This document shows, one piece after another, positions 7,383 through 15,260 of a stretch of 51,137 bases of DNA. This DNA comes from an uncultured bacterium. Its GTDB lineage: Bacteria > Patescibacteriota > Minisyncoccia > Phycocordibacterales > Phycocordibacteraceae. The stretch is from positions 1 through 51,137 of the forward strand of contig CALLKD010000100.1 in the NCBI GenBank assembly GCA_938008595.1, in the 5' to 3' direction. The notes beneath the pieces were generated by a model. It was not told the DNA's origin. It worked only from the letters and a program-made list of their open reading frames with translations, and did not search any database. Position 1 is the first letter of the stretch, and each line of letters starts with the position of its first letter. The position numbers were made by a program, and so were the translations under genes.

Positions 7383-8129
7383 ATGTCACCTACATTCCTC
7401 ATTGCTGTTTCTTTTGTTGCAGCGCTCGCCACCATACTCGGCGGCTCACTTGCACTACGGCTTCGCGACAAGCTCCATCTCGTCCTTGGATTTTCAGCAG
7501 GTGCCGTACTTGCCGTTGCCTTCTTTGACCTCCTCCCTGAGGCGCTTTCCCTTGGTGCACCCTTCCACTCAGTTAATACCATTATCCTTTTCACTGCGCT
7601 TGGATTCTTTGCGTACACTATTCTCGATCAGTTTATTGATCTGCACATGCACCATGATGGTGCTGACGAGTCAGTTCCTCACACGCACGGGAAAAAGGAG
7701 CGTGGCGTGCTTGGCGCAGGTAGTCTCTCTGTACACAGTTTTCTTGATGGATTTGCGATCGGTATTGCCTTTCAGGCCTCGAGTGCCGTCGGACTTGTTG
7801 TTACCGCCGCAGTACTTACCCATGATTTTTCAGATGGTATTAATACGGTGAATTTGATTATGAAAAATGGCGGTACCAAGCGCGAAGCTTTTAAGTGGCT
7901 CTTGGTTGATGCTGCGGCTCCTATTCTTGGTATCATCGCTACCCTTTTCATTACCGTTCCTGAAAGTGCACTTTCTCTCATCCTTGCAACCTTTGCTGGA
8001 TTCTTTCTCTATATCGGTGCTGCAGACCTTCTTCCTGAGAGTCACCACGCACACCCTAAGGCACTAACCACGATTCTCACACTTCTTGGTGCGCTCGTAC
8101 TCTATATTGCCGTCTCTATCGCTGGCTAA
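7383..8129 (+). CDS. ZIP-family divalent metal transporter
   Basis: A 248-residue ZIP (Zrt/Irt-like) permease with about eight membrane segments, importing Zn or another divalent cation. The metal-site helices read SVHSFLDGFAIG and THDFSDGINTV, and a His-rich loop (LHMHHDGADE, PHTHGKK) lies between helices 3 and 4 as is usual. The upstream in-frame ATG at 7350 is rejected because TATACT at 7371-7376 ends 6 bases before ATG 7383 and would fall within the longer reading frame. Its stop codon overlaps that of the convergent gene. Confidence 0.92.
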   Translation: MSPTFLIAVSFVAALATILGGSLALRLRDKLHLVLGFSAGAVLAVAFFDLLPEALSLGAPFHSVNTIILFTALGFFAYTILDQFIDLHMHHDGADESVPHTHGKKERGVLGAGSLSVHSFLDGFAIGIAFQASSAVGLVVTAAVLTHDFSDGINTVNLIMKNGGTKREAFKWLLVDAAAPILGIIATLFITVPESALSLILATFAGFFLYIGAADLLPESHHAHPKALTTILTLLGALVLYIAVSIAG

Positions 8130-8794
8130 TCAGTTTTAAGGGTGGCAAGCATCTCAAGAAGCGCCTTGTGTGTTTCAAGTGAGCCCACCACAAGAGATGG
8201 CTCCATCCAGTTCGTTACGTCATGATCGAGCGCTTCAAACCGAAGAACATCATTCGTGCGCGTAAGGTAATAGAGTGTATGTACTTGTGCTTCAAATCGC
8301 TCTACGGTGATACTTTGAAAAACTTTGTCCCCTACCGTTACGGACTTGAACTCCTTCATTGATTTTGCCGCTTGTCCTGATGTCTCATACATCGTGTTCG
8401 CAAGCAGTACGCTCTCCGCCGTCTTCCCTTCTGGGATTGGGAAGCGTCGGACAACAATTGCATTGTGTGGAAGCGCACCATCCTTCTTTTCATATGCTGC
8501 AAGGAGTGAGTCCCCCATCTGTACGGCTTTTGGATTTTCTTCATATACTGCTGGTAGTACAAAAGAAATAGCAGCAGCATCAATTTCCCTATTTGGAAGT
8601 GGGCACATGGCAAATGCACAGGCAGGACCCGTACGCCCGACGGCACTACCATCAGGACATAGTTTTGCTTCCTGTGTGCAGGCCATGCCAGGGAGTTCTG
8701 CACGCACGCTATCGCGCTCAAGAACGTTCCTATACAAAAAGGCCATGAGGGTAGCAATTAGAAATAGCGTAATTGCCCCAAGGAGTTGCTTCAT
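8126..8794 (-). CDS. Membrane-anchored extracellular protein with a Cys-rich CPR module
   Basis: A 222-residue hypothetical protein with an N-terminal membrane helix (about residues 4-22) and an outside domain. Residues ~38-65 hold four Cys in the pattern C-x7-C-x14-C-x4-C with CPDGSAVGRTGPAC at its centre, a small module that recurs in secreted CPR proteins and recalls Kazal-like folds. The remainder looks alpha/beta and is unrecognised. It starts 2 bases after the mscL stop with a weak AGGA upstream, so it is probably translated from the mscL mRNA. Confidence 0.65.
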   Translation of the reverse strand: MKQLLGAITLFLIATLMAFLYRNVLERDSVRAELPGMACTQEAKLCPDGSAVGRTGPACAFAMCPLPNREIDAAAISFVLPAVYEENPKAVQMGDSLLAAYEKKDGALPHNAIVVRRFPIPEGKTAESVLLANTMYETSGQAAKSMKEFKSVTVGDKVFQSITVERFEAQVHTLYYLTRTNDVLRFEALDHDVTNWMEPSLVVGSLETHKALLEMLATLKTD

Positions 8795-8796
8795 GC

Positions 8797-9177
8797 TTAT
8801 TTCCTAAGTGAGTCTCGAATCTCCTCAAGCACCCGGAGCTCTGCAGTTTTTGCAGCAGGGGTTTCTTCCGCCATTTGTTTCTTCGTGAGTCTGTTCATAA
8901 AACGAATAACGAGAAACAGTGCAAATGCCGTGATGAAGAACGTAACACAGGCTTGAATAAAGAGGCCGTACTGAATTGTTACCGTACCGCCAAGATTAAG
9001 TGCCAAATCAGCAAAGTTAATCTTCCCTGTTAAAAGACCAATTGGTGGGGTGATGATATCGAGAACAAGTGCGTTCACAATATTAGTAAACGCAGTACCA
9101 ATCACGATACCGATCGCAAGATCCATTACACTGCCACGTAGGGCAAACTTCTTAAACTCTTCTAGAAATGATTTCAT
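8797..9177 (-). CDS. mscL: Large-conductance mechanosensitive channel MscL
   Basis: A 126-residue MscL, the pressure-relief channel that opens under hypo-osmotic shock. Seen: KKFALRGSVMDLAIGIVIGTAF (N-terminal helix and pore-lining TM1), a second TM around residues 70-95, and a charged C-terminal bundle (LRVLEEIRDSLRK). A longer reading frame runs to 9240 but overlaps tRNA-His; TATACT (9184-9189) ends 6 bases before ATG 9177, which fixes the start and predicts a leaderless mRNA. Confidence 0.95.
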   Translation of the reverse strand: MKSFLEEFKKFALRGSVMDLAIGIVIGTAFTNIVNALVLDIITPPIGLLTGKINFADLALNLGGTVTIQYGLFIQACVTFFITAFALFLVIRFMNRLTKKQMAEETPAAKTAELRVLEEIRDSLRK

Positions 9178-9196
9178 GCTAAGAGTATAGCAAATG

Positions 9197-9272
9197 TGGG
9201 GCGATCGCCGGGAATCGAACCCGAATTGACAGTACCACAAACTGTAGTGTTAACCGTTACACCACGATCGCC
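9197..9272 (-). tRNA. tRNA-His(GTG) with encoded G-1 and CCA
   Basis: Cloverleaf with a GCGATCG/CGATCGC acceptor, anticodon loop TTGTGGT and a T-arm GTTCGATTC. G-1 (9272) pairs with C73 (9200) and CCA is encoded at 9199-9197. It lies just upstream of mscL on the same strand. Confidence 0.95.
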
Positions 9273-9332
9273 ATCGATATCGCACGTTTCGCTTTTATAC
9301 CACGTATTCCCTGTGACTGAAAGAATGACGTC

Positions 9333-9899
9333 CTAGTACCGCGGAGATTCATCAATAACTCCTTGCGCATGGTTCGCAAATCGTGCGAGCGCAAAGAGGA
9401 GTGAAGAGAGTCTATTCAAGTATGCAAGGGTGTTTGGTGAGAGTTTACGCAAGCCAAGCTCGTTAACCGCAACTACTCTTCGCTCTGTACGACGAGAGAG
9501 TGTGCGTGCAACATCAAGCCGTGCTGAGAGCTCAGTACCGCCTGCAATTGAGAACTTCGTAATCGGTGGAATGAGAGTCTCTATGGTATTCACAATCTTT
9601 TCCACCCGCGTTACCGACGCCTTCCCCAAGGTCTTAGGAGCACCTGCTACTTCCGCCTGGATAACAAAGAGGGATTCCTGCACATCACGAAGCAGTGTGG
9701 CGTATGAAACCTTTGTTCTTCCAAGTGGCACCTCCACGTCCAGTGTGTTTCGGGCAAAGACCTTCACGAGACCAAGGTATGAGTTTAGCTCATCAAGCGT
9801 ACCAAGGGCTTCTGGTAACTCTGAAGACTTTGAGATGCGTGCCTGGTCACAGCCAAACGTCTTTGTCGTTCCTTTGTCCCCTTTACCGGTGTATAGCAT
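9333..9899 (-). CDS. PduO-type cob(I)alamin adenosyltransferase
   Basis: A 188-residue PduO-type corrinoid adenosyltransferase, which transfers adenosine from ATP to cob(I)alamin. Landmarks: YTGKGDKGTTK at residues 3-13 (ATP-binding), GTLDELNSYLG at 33-43, and RLDVARTLSRRTERRVV in the C-terminal half. It carries no heme domain. TAGCAT (9906-9911) ends 6 bases before the ATG. No B12-dependent enzyme or B12 synthesis gene is in the window, which makes it metabolically isolated here. It is transcribed just upstream of tRNA-His. Confidence 0.9.
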   Translation of the reverse strand: MLYTGKGDKGTTKTFGCDQARISKSSELPEALGTLDELNSYLGLVKVFARNTLDVEVPLGRTKVSYATLLRDVQESLFVIQAEVAGAPKTLGKASVTRVEKIVNTIETLIPPITKFSIAGGTELSARLDVARTLSRRTERRVVAVNELGLRKLSPNTLAYLNRLSSLLFALARFANHAQGVIDESPRY

Positions 9900-9921
9900 T
9901 TCTTCATGCTACCAGATACGA

Positions 9922-9945
9922 CAAAACGCGCCTATGCGCGTTTTG
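9922..9945 (-). terminator. Terminator of tRNA-Leu
   Basis: A perfect 10-bp CAAAACGCGC/GCGCGTTTTG stem with a CTAT-type loop, directly 3' of tRNA-Leu on the minus strand and just upstream of the PduO promoter. Confidence 0.7.
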
Positions 9946-9948
9946 GAG

Positions 9949-10033
9949 TGGTGCCCAGGAGAGGACTTGAACCTCCACGCCTTTCGGCACATCCACCTCA
10001 AGGATGCTTGTATACCAATTTCAACACCTGGGC
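9949..10033 (-). tRNA. tRNA-Leu(GAG)
   Basis: An 85-nt class II tRNA with GCCCAGG acceptor, anticodon loop TTGAGGT, a long variable arm and encoded CCA (9951-9949 on the minus strand). Confidence 0.95.
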
Positions 10034-10076
10034 TTCTGTCGCATAGCGACTTGCCTACTATACGCAATGCGCGGGT

Positions 10077-10111
10077 AAAAAGAAAGAGCCACACGATGTG
10101 GCTCTTTCTTT
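10077..10111 (-). terminator. rplS terminator
   Basis: A hairpin of AAAAGAAAGAGCCACA with its complement around a 3-base loop; the minus-strand 3' arm ends in CTTTCTTTT. It starts 3 bases after the rplS stop. Confidence 0.8.
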
Positions 10112-10113
10112 TC

Positions 10114-10629
10114 TTATGCCTTTTCTTCGGCCGTCTCCCCTTCTACAACTTCCTCTTCCTTCGTCTCCTCAACTGTTTCCTCCTGTGTTGGAGTGGTCTC
10201 TACGGTTTCAACTTCTTCAACAACCTCAGGAGCAGCTTCTTCTACGGGCTCTTCCTTAAAGTCATCAGTTGAAATACTGACCATGCGCATGTTGCGAAGC
10301 TGGCGACGTACTTCACGGGCAACCTTCTCACGGATGAAGTATAGCTTTGAACGACGGACCTTTGAGCGGCGAGTAATTTCAATCTTCTCGATGAACGGAG
10401 CGTATAGTGGGAAAATCTTTTCAACACCGATACCAGACATCATGGCACGTACGGTAAATGTAGCTCCAGCCTCTGTACCGTGCTTTACAGCAAGAACGAG
10501 ACCTTCAAAAGACTGGATACGAGTCTTTCCTCTTTCAATAATCTTCTGATCAACACGAACGGTGTCTCCTGGACGAATACCAAGCTTCGCGCGTTCATTG
10601 ACGTTAACGGGAGTAATAACTGATTGCAT
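10114..10629 (-). CDS. rplS: 50S ribosomal protein bL19 with an acidic C-terminal tail
   Basis: A 171-residue bL19, which sits at the interface with the small subunit. The core (about 1-115) has GIRPGDTVRVDQKIIERGKTR, QSFEGLVLAVKHG and RRSKVRRSKLYFIREK. The usual length is about 115 residues; the extra ~55 residues are almost entirely Glu, Val and Thr and should be disordered and strongly negative. ATG 10629 is chosen over an upstream TTG (10638) because the core family begins close to MQSVITPVN. TACAGT lies 9 bases upstream. Confidence 0.95.
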   Translation of the reverse strand: MQSVITPVNVNERAKLGIRPGDTVRVDQKIIERGKTRIQSFEGLVLAVKHGTEAGATFTVRAMMSGIGVEKIFPLYAPFIEKIEITRRSKVRRSKLYFIREKVAREVRRQLRNMRMVSISTDDFKEEPVEEAAPEVVEEVETVETTPTQEETVEETKEEEVVEGETAEEKA

Positions 10630-10685
10630 AGTGGGCAAACTGTACCACAGAGGCTTTTTTCGAGCAACGTGTGGGGCTACAGGCC

Positions 10686-11402
10686 CTACGGAACGAACCG
10701 TTTATACGCAGCCTGGAGCTCTGGCGGGACCGGTGAATTAATAACCACCGCTGAGTTATCAGGCAGGTGTATCTCAAGCTGTGCAGCATGTAGGCCAAGT
10801 CTGGTGAAGCCAAGGTCACAGGGGTGATTAGGCGCGTAGAGCGCATCACAGACCACAGGGTGGTGAATTGCCTTGAGGTGCACACGAATTTGGTGTGTTC
10901 TCCCTGTTTCTGGCATGACCTTTAAAAGGGTGTGTGTGCCGATACTTCCCACGGTTGAGTACTGGGTAATCGCTTCACGCATTTGCCCCTTTGCTTTTGG
11001 TTGTGCACTACGAAGACGGAAATCCTTTCTTGAGCGACCAATGGCAAAGGTGATGGTTCCCTTTGGTTCCTTAGGGGTACCGTACACAAAGGCAAGATAT
11101 GTCTTTCGTATTACATGCTCCTGAAATGCCTTCTTGAAAAAAGCATGCGACTCTGGGGTCTTACACAGAATCATTACCCCTGAAGTGTCTCGATCAAGCC
11201 TATGCACAATACCCGGGCGCATAATCTCCGAACCGTCCTTTAGTTTCTGTGTCTCCCCTACCCCCTTAGAGTCAGGATAGCGCTCACCAAACCAATCACT
11301 CACCGTGCCATCGAGCGTGTGTCCATCTGGGTGCGTCATTACACCTGACGGCTTATCTACCGCGACAATGAGGTCATCTTCGTAAAGTATTGGGAGGTCC
11401 AT
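10686..11402 (-). CDS. RluD-like 23S rRNA pseudouridine synthase
   Basis: A 238-residue RluA/RluD-family pseudouridine synthase lacking the N-terminal S4 domain. The catalytic motif RPGIVHRLDRDTSG carries the essential Asp; ILYEDDLIVAVDKPSGVMTHP and MPETGRTHQIRVHL are family hallmarks. It isomerises uridines in rRNA or tRNA; the exact site cannot be told. MDLPILYEDD (ATG 11402) matches where family members normally begin; an ATG at 11459 would overlap uppS by 11 bases and is the alternative. It is downstream of uppS on the same strand. Confidence 0.85.
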   Translation of the reverse strand: MDLPILYEDDLIVAVDKPSGVMTHPDGHTLDGTVSDWFGERYPDSKGVGETQKLKDGSEIMRPGIVHRLDRDTSGVMILCKTPESHAFFKKAFQEHVIRKTYLAFVYGTPKEPKGTITFAIGRSRKDFRLRSAQPKAKGQMREAITQYSTVGSIGTHTLLKVMPETGRTHQIRVHLKAIHHPVVCDALYAPNHPCDLGFTRLGLHAAQLEIHLPDNSAVVINSPVPPELQAAYKRFVP

Positions 11403-11448
11403 ACCGATGTATTCTTCCACCCTAGCACAAGCAACACATTTTGGGATG

Positions 11449-12129
11449 TTATCCGCCATGCCTACGCTCTCGCGTGGCATAGGTTTCAAATATCTGTAAC
11501 AGCTCTTTTTTTGTTAGTGCTGGCCACTTTGTGTCAGTAAAGAAGAGTTCGCTATACACCGATTGCCACGGAAGAAAGTTTGAAAGCCTATAGTCTCCGC
11601 CGGTTCGAATAATTACATCAGGGTCCGAAAGCCCTGCTGTCCAAAGAGCCTGTGCAAACATCTCTTCAGTAATATGCCCACGTCCCTGCAGAGCGTTTGC
11701 TGCTGCGACTATCTCACTACGACCGCCATATGAAAAAGCAATGACCAGTGTTTTCTCAGTGTGTGCTGAGGATCTCTCTTCAACAGACTGCATACGCACC
11801 ACTAACGGTGGTGGAAGTTTTGAGAAGTCTCCCACAAAGCGAATGCGCACCGCTTCTTGGTGGAGCTTCTCCAATGTTTCGCCCATGGCACGCTCAAATA
11901 GCGAAAGGAGGAATTTCACTTCGGTATCACTCCGCTTCCAGTTCTCAGTTGAGAACGCATACACCGTTAGCTCCTTCACTCCTGCTTCAAAGGCCCACGT
12001 AGCGACGTCTGTAAGTTTTGCGAGTCCTTTGTTGTGCCCTTCAAACTCAGGTATCCCCAGTTCACGAGCGTATCGTCTGTTGCCGTCCATGATTATGCCA
12101 ACAGCATGTATGGGTGTGGTGTTAGCCAT
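11449..12129 (-). CDS. uppS: Undecaprenyl diphosphate synthase (cis-prenyltransferase)
   Basis: A 226-residue UppS, which extends farnesyl diphosphate to the C55 lipid carrier used for peptidoglycan and glycan export. Seen: GIIMDGNRRYA near residue 11, FSTENWKRS, and DVIIRTGGDYRLSNFLPWQ near the C-terminus. ATG 12129 overlaps the acylphosphatase stop codon by 8 bases within ATGGCTAA, suggesting translational coupling; the longer frame upstream is the shadow of that gene. Confidence 0.95.
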   Translation of the reverse strand: MANTTPIHAVGIIMDGNRRYARELGIPEFEGHNKGLAKLTDVATWAFEAGVKELTVYAFSTENWKRSDTEVKFLLSLFERAMGETLEKLHQEAVRIRFVGDFSKLPPPLVVRMQSVEERSSAHTEKTLVIAFSYGGRSEIVAAANALQGRGHITEEMFAQALWTAGLSDPDVIIRTGGDYRLSNFLPWQSVYSELFFTDTKWPALTKKELLQIFETYATRERRHGG

Positions 12130-12400
12130 AGACAATTCCAAAGTTACGATACTTGCCGGTAACCGTTCCTGGGAACACGTCCACACTATCCACGCGAGAA
12201 AGTATTGAACCCTTCTGTAACTTCTCAAGATATTGAGAGAGCGCTGGTTGCGTACCCTCCACCCGCACACGAACGGTTCCACTGGGAAGATTCTGCACAT
12301 CACCAACCAGACCAAGGGCCCGCGCCTTGCGCGTTGCATAGTCTCTGTACATAACAAACTGCACTCTTCCGGAAACAATGATTTCAAGGGCTTCTGTCAT
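12122..12400 (-). CDS. Acylphosphatase
   Basis: A 92-residue acylphosphatase, hydrolysing carboxyl-phosphate bonds. The family signature GRVQFVMYRDYATRKA holds the phosphate-binding loop with catalytic Arg, and GLVGDVQNLPSGTVRVRVEG follows with the catalytic Asn. In-frame starts at 12424 (GTG), 12409 and 12400 exist; 12400 matches the family's N-terminus and lies 12 bases after TATAGT. It shares an mRNA with uppS and is divergent from tRNA-Val. Confidence 0.88.
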   Translation of the reverse strand: MTEALEIIVSGRVQFVMYRDYATRKARALGLVGDVQNLPSGTVRVRVEGTQPALSQYLEKLQKGSILSRVDSVDVFPGTVTGKYRNFGIVYG

Positions 12401-12474
12401 ATATTGCATAGAACTATATCTCACAAAAGATGGTTACTTTAAAAATTCCTAAAGGTGCGGTATGCTCTTCTCAC

Positions 12475-12547
12475 GGGCGATTAGCTCAGTTGGTAGAGCG
12501 CTTCATTTACACTGAAGATGTCGGGGGTTCGAGTCCTCCATCGCCCA
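12475..12547 (+). tRNA. tRNA-Val(TAC)
   Basis: A complete cloverleaf: GGGCGAT/ATCGCCC acceptor, CTTCA-TTTACAC-TGAAG anticodon arm, GTTCGAGTC T-loop. CCA is not encoded. TATGCT at 12461-12466 ends 8 bases upstream and is the likely -10. Confidence 0.97.
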
Positions 12548-12550
12548 CCC

Positions 12551-12585
12551 GTAAAACCACCCTGTAAGGGGTGGTTTTACTTTTT
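12551..12585 (+). terminator. Terminator of tRNA-Val
   Basis: A perfect 12-bp GTAAAACCACCC stem (12551-12562 with 12569-12580), 6-base loop, followed by five T. Confidence 0.9.
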
Positions 12586-12591
12586 GTGTTG

Positions 12592-12663
12592 TGCCCCCGG
12601 CAGGAATCGAACCTACATAATCGGCTTAGAAGTCCGGTGTTCTATCCATTGAACTACGGGGGC
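12592..12663 (-). tRNA. tRNA-Arg(TCT)
   Basis: GCCCCCG/CGGGGGC acceptor, anticodon loop CTTCTAA and GGTTCGATTCC T-arm; CCA not encoded. It lies 28 bases downstream of the last gene of the pilMNO operon on the same strand with no terminator between, so it may be processed from that mRNA. Confidence 0.96.
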
Positions 12664-12691
12664 ATGTGGCGCACACCTAACACTACCGACC

Positions 12692-12985
12692 TTATCTCGA
12701 CGGGTCAACAAACCGGTACACCCGCATATAGTTATCGCGCTCACGCTCACGGTCCTTGAATATCTGGGTGACATCGGTAGAAGAGGCAGTGGCAACAACT
12801 GCGGGGGTGCTCTCCCCATTTAGACTTACTATCTTCTTTGTCTGGGTAAAGACAAAGAAGCTATAGGTGGCGCTAAGGAGCAGCAGTAACGTACCCACCA
12901 GCACCATAACAAGCCAGTCACGTGTTGGGCGGAGGTGTTCTCCGTACGTAAATTTTGGAAGGTGTGGTGTGCTTAAGAATTTCAT
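12692..12985 (-). CDS. Small membrane protein at the end of the pilMNO operon
   Basis: A 97-residue hypothetical protein with a basic N-terminus, one membrane helix (about residues 25-47) and a charged outer tail. It overlaps the PilO-like gene by four bases (ATGA), so it is translated with the pilus genes. By position it could be a PilP-like partner, but it has no recognisable PilP lipobox or fold. Confidence 0.6.
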   Translation of the reverse strand: MKFLSTPHLPKFTYGEHLRPTRDWLVMVLVGTLLLLLSATYSFFVFTQTKKIVSLNGESTPAVVATASSTDVTQIFKDRERERDNYMRVYRFVDPSR

Positions 12986-13575
12986 AGAGGAGTGCTAGTA
13001 CTTACGGTAAAGTTTTTATTTGCTGGTGCAGCTTCGGTTCGTGTCGGTGGCGTGGTGTCTATACCAACCGTAAGAGTCGTTGCGGCAACCCACTGTGGCG
13101 AGGGGCTACCTTCTGCTCCTTGGGTATCAAGCGTAAGACCTAACAGCACCGCATCAACCGGGGAGTTCTCAAACACCCCAAGCGTTCGCACTACGGATTC
13201 AAAGGTACCCGTTACCTTTAGTGAAAGCTTTAGTGTGTTGTTCTTCGTATTCTTACTTGCATCAACAGAGACCACTTCTACCTTGGTGCCAAGACTCTTC
13301 CCGGTTGCCTGAAGTGACTCAAGATATGAGACGATATTCCCAGTATAGATAAAGTAACTTTGTGTTCTTTCTTCTTCTTGAATGAGAGACGCATCACGGT
13401 TCTTTGCCTTTTGTATACGCACCGCATCTTCCTTCTTCTTACTAATCTCAGAACGAAGTGAGGCTATCTGAGAAGACTGCGTAATTACATATGAGCGCCA
13501 TGCGTAATACCCCCCAGCGCTTAGGAGTAGGAAAACAAGTGACACGATGAGTGAAATGAGTGATGAGCGAATCAT
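12982..13575 (-). CDS. PilO-like type IV pilus inner-membrane protein
   Basis: A 197-residue protein with one N-terminal membrane helix (about residues 6-27), a coiled-coil (residues ~33-70, IASLRSEISKKKEDAVRIQ) and a ferredoxin-like C-terminal region, the layout of PilO. Sequence similarity is weak, so the call rests on the pilM-pilN-pilO order and four-base ATGA overlaps on both sides. PilO pairs with PilN to link cytosolic PilM to the envelope part of the pilus machine. Confidence 0.7.
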   Translation of the reverse strand: MIRSSLISLIVSLVFLLLSAGGYYAWRSYVITQSSQIASLRSEISKKKEDAVRIQKAKNRDASLIQEEERTQSYFIYTGNIVSYLESLQATGKSLGTKVEVVSVDASKNTKNNTLKLSLKVTGTFESVVRTLGVFENSPVDAVLLGLTLDTQGAEGSPSPQWVAATTLTVGIDTTPPTRTEAAPANKNFTVSTSTPL

Positions 13576-14132
13576 GGTATGAGGGTGCCCGTGAGCGTGA
13601 TAGTGAATGGAATATCTGTTTCCTTAGCGTATACGCTAATGGGGAGATCTACCGTACTCACATAGGAAAGCTTTCCAAGTTCAACGGTGTACATGCGAAG
13701 CACTTCACGCGTATCAGCAGTCCCAGAAAGGGTTACCTTGCCAGGGGTTGTTTGTATGGGAGGAGTAACAACAAAGGAATTGAGTGTAATGCCGGGGTGC
13801 GAAACAGCGAGTATTCCTCGCAAGAGCGCACTTGCCTTTGGTGCTGTCTTAAGTAGTCCCAGGCGATTTATATTTTCACGAAGCGCTGCTACTCGAGCAG
13901 TAGCGCCCTGCCCTTCTGATGAGTTGATCGTTTTGTTTAGCTCGGTAAGCGTTCCCTGTTCAAGTTGCACTTGGTTGTGTGCAAGTAAGTACGAGGGGAA
14001 AAGTAACAGTGCGCTAATGAAAAAGAGTGCCGTACCTGCAAGTGCGGCAACGGTGAGGAGACGATAGAAATAGGCACGTCTAAATAGACGAACATTTTCC
14101 TTTGGTAATAGATTGATTAGATTAGGATTCAT
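13572..14132 (-). CDS. pilN: PilN-like type IV pilus assembly protein
   Basis: A 186-residue PilN-like protein. Its start MNPNLINLLPKE is the conserved cytosolic motif by which PilN binds PilM. A membrane helix follows at about residues 22-45, then a coiled-coil and an alpha/beta domain. ATG 14132 overlaps the pilM stop by 11 bases and the next gene starts in its stop codon. Confidence 0.85.
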   Translation of the reverse strand: MNPNLINLLPKENVRLFRRAYFYRLLTVAALAGTALFFISALLLFPSYLLAHNQVQLEQGTLTELNKTINSSEGQGATARVAALRENINRLGLLKTAPKASALLRGILAVSHPGITLNSFVVTPPIQTTPGKVTLSGTADTREVLRMYTVELGKLSYVSTVDLPISVYAKETDIPFTITLTGTLIP

Positions 14133-15213
14133 ATTCTCTAAGTGCGAGACCAATAGCAGTTCCATAGGTGAGCGACTGGGCAAAGTCCATTGGCGGCATC
14201 CAGTCCTCACGGGGCGCCAGGTTTGCAAACACATCGGCGCGCTCTACCGGAATTGAAAGTGAGGCAGTGAGAAACTCAGGTAGTCCACGAAGCGAAGCAT
14301 TCCCTCCAACCAACAATATCCTGCTAACCGGTGCATACCCCTCTATAAGCGACTGTCGTGACTGCCAGTAATCAAGACGGCGAACAATTTCATCACGTAT
14401 ACCGGAAATGGTTTCTGTGACCACTGCTTGATATTCTTCTCCACCAGAAAGCCCCTCTCCCCCAACAAGTCCATACTCCGCCTTAATCCGTGTTGCCTCC
14501 TCTTCTGTTGCGGCAAGGTACTTCTGTGCGGCGAGTGTAATCGCATGCCCTCCCACCTCAAGCGTTGTCGCAAACCGTGGAAGCCGTGCAGATGCAATCA
14601 AAAGTTTGGTGCTTGTTTTCCCAATGTCGACAATTAGTACCGTGTCAGTATCACCTCGCCGTAGTACTGCTCTAGGGAGCGCAAATGTTTCTGCCTCAAT
14701 TGCACGCACGGTAATGCCAGAGTCTTCAAAGGCAGCAAGTGCGTTTGTCACCACACGACGTGGGTACCCAATACCAATTACGTGTGAACGGTCGGTTCCT
14801 TCCGTAAGTGGCACAACGTCAAAAACCACATCACTTGCAGGAAGTGGAATGTATTCATCAAGATGTTGCTCAACTTGTGTGCACCACGTACCCGCACTTC
14901 CCTCAGTGTCAGCTTCAAAAAGATATCCACGAGACTCTGAAAGAGTTATGTTTGCTCGAGCAAGTCCAAGTTTCTTTACCAGAGTAGACAGTGCTTTTGC
15001 GAGCGCTTCCTGGTTAACAATTTCACTATTCTCAATTGCACCAAGGGGAAGCGGTTCTTCTGCATACCTATCAAGCACAAGACCCTTGTGTGTTTCTTTG
15101 AGAAAGACCACCTTTACACCACTTGTTGAAACATCAATTCCTGCAGTGGAGAGCGCCAAGTACTGTGGCGGTGCAAATTCTATTTTTGCAAAGGAAGAAA
15201 AAGATCGACTCAT
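14122..15213 (-). CDS. pilM: Type IV pilus assembly protein PilM
   Basis: A 363-residue PilM, a cytosolic actin-like ATP-binding protein. Seen: GIDVSTSGVKVVFL at about 25-38 (phosphate-1), TVLIVDIGKTSTKLLIA (phosphate-2) and RILLVGGNASLRGLPEF (adenosine motif). It heads the pilM-pilN-pilO-97aa operon. TATACT (15221-15226) ends 7 bases before the ATG, so the operon mRNA is probably leaderless. The extension ATPase gene lies separately at 24.8 kb; PilC, PilQ and pilins are outside the window. Confidence 0.93.
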   Translation of the reverse strand: MSRSFSSFAKIEFAPPQYLALSTAGIDVSTSGVKVVFLKETHKGLVLDRYAEEPLPLGAIENSEIVNQEALAKALSTLVKKLGLARANITLSESRGYLFEADTEGSAGTWCTQVEQHLDEYIPLPASDVVFDVVPLTEGTDRSHVIGIGYPRRVVTNALAAFEDSGITVRAIEAETFALPRAVLRRGDTDTVLIVDIGKTSTKLLIASARLPRFATTLEVGGHAITLAAQKYLAATEEEATRIKAEYGLVGGEGLSGGEEYQAVVTETISGIRDEIVRRLDYWQSRQSLIEGYAPVSRILLVGGNASLRGLPEFLTASLSIPVERADVFANLAPREDWMPPMDFAQSLTYGTAIGLALREYES

Positions 15214-15260
15214 TGAAATAAGTATAGCAAAGCAATGCGCACAATCAGTGCAGGATGTTT

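Noticed and set aside
9178-9240. N-terminal extension of MscL
   Set aside because: It overlaps tRNA-His and adds residues absent from the family; a -10 hexamer marks the shorter start.
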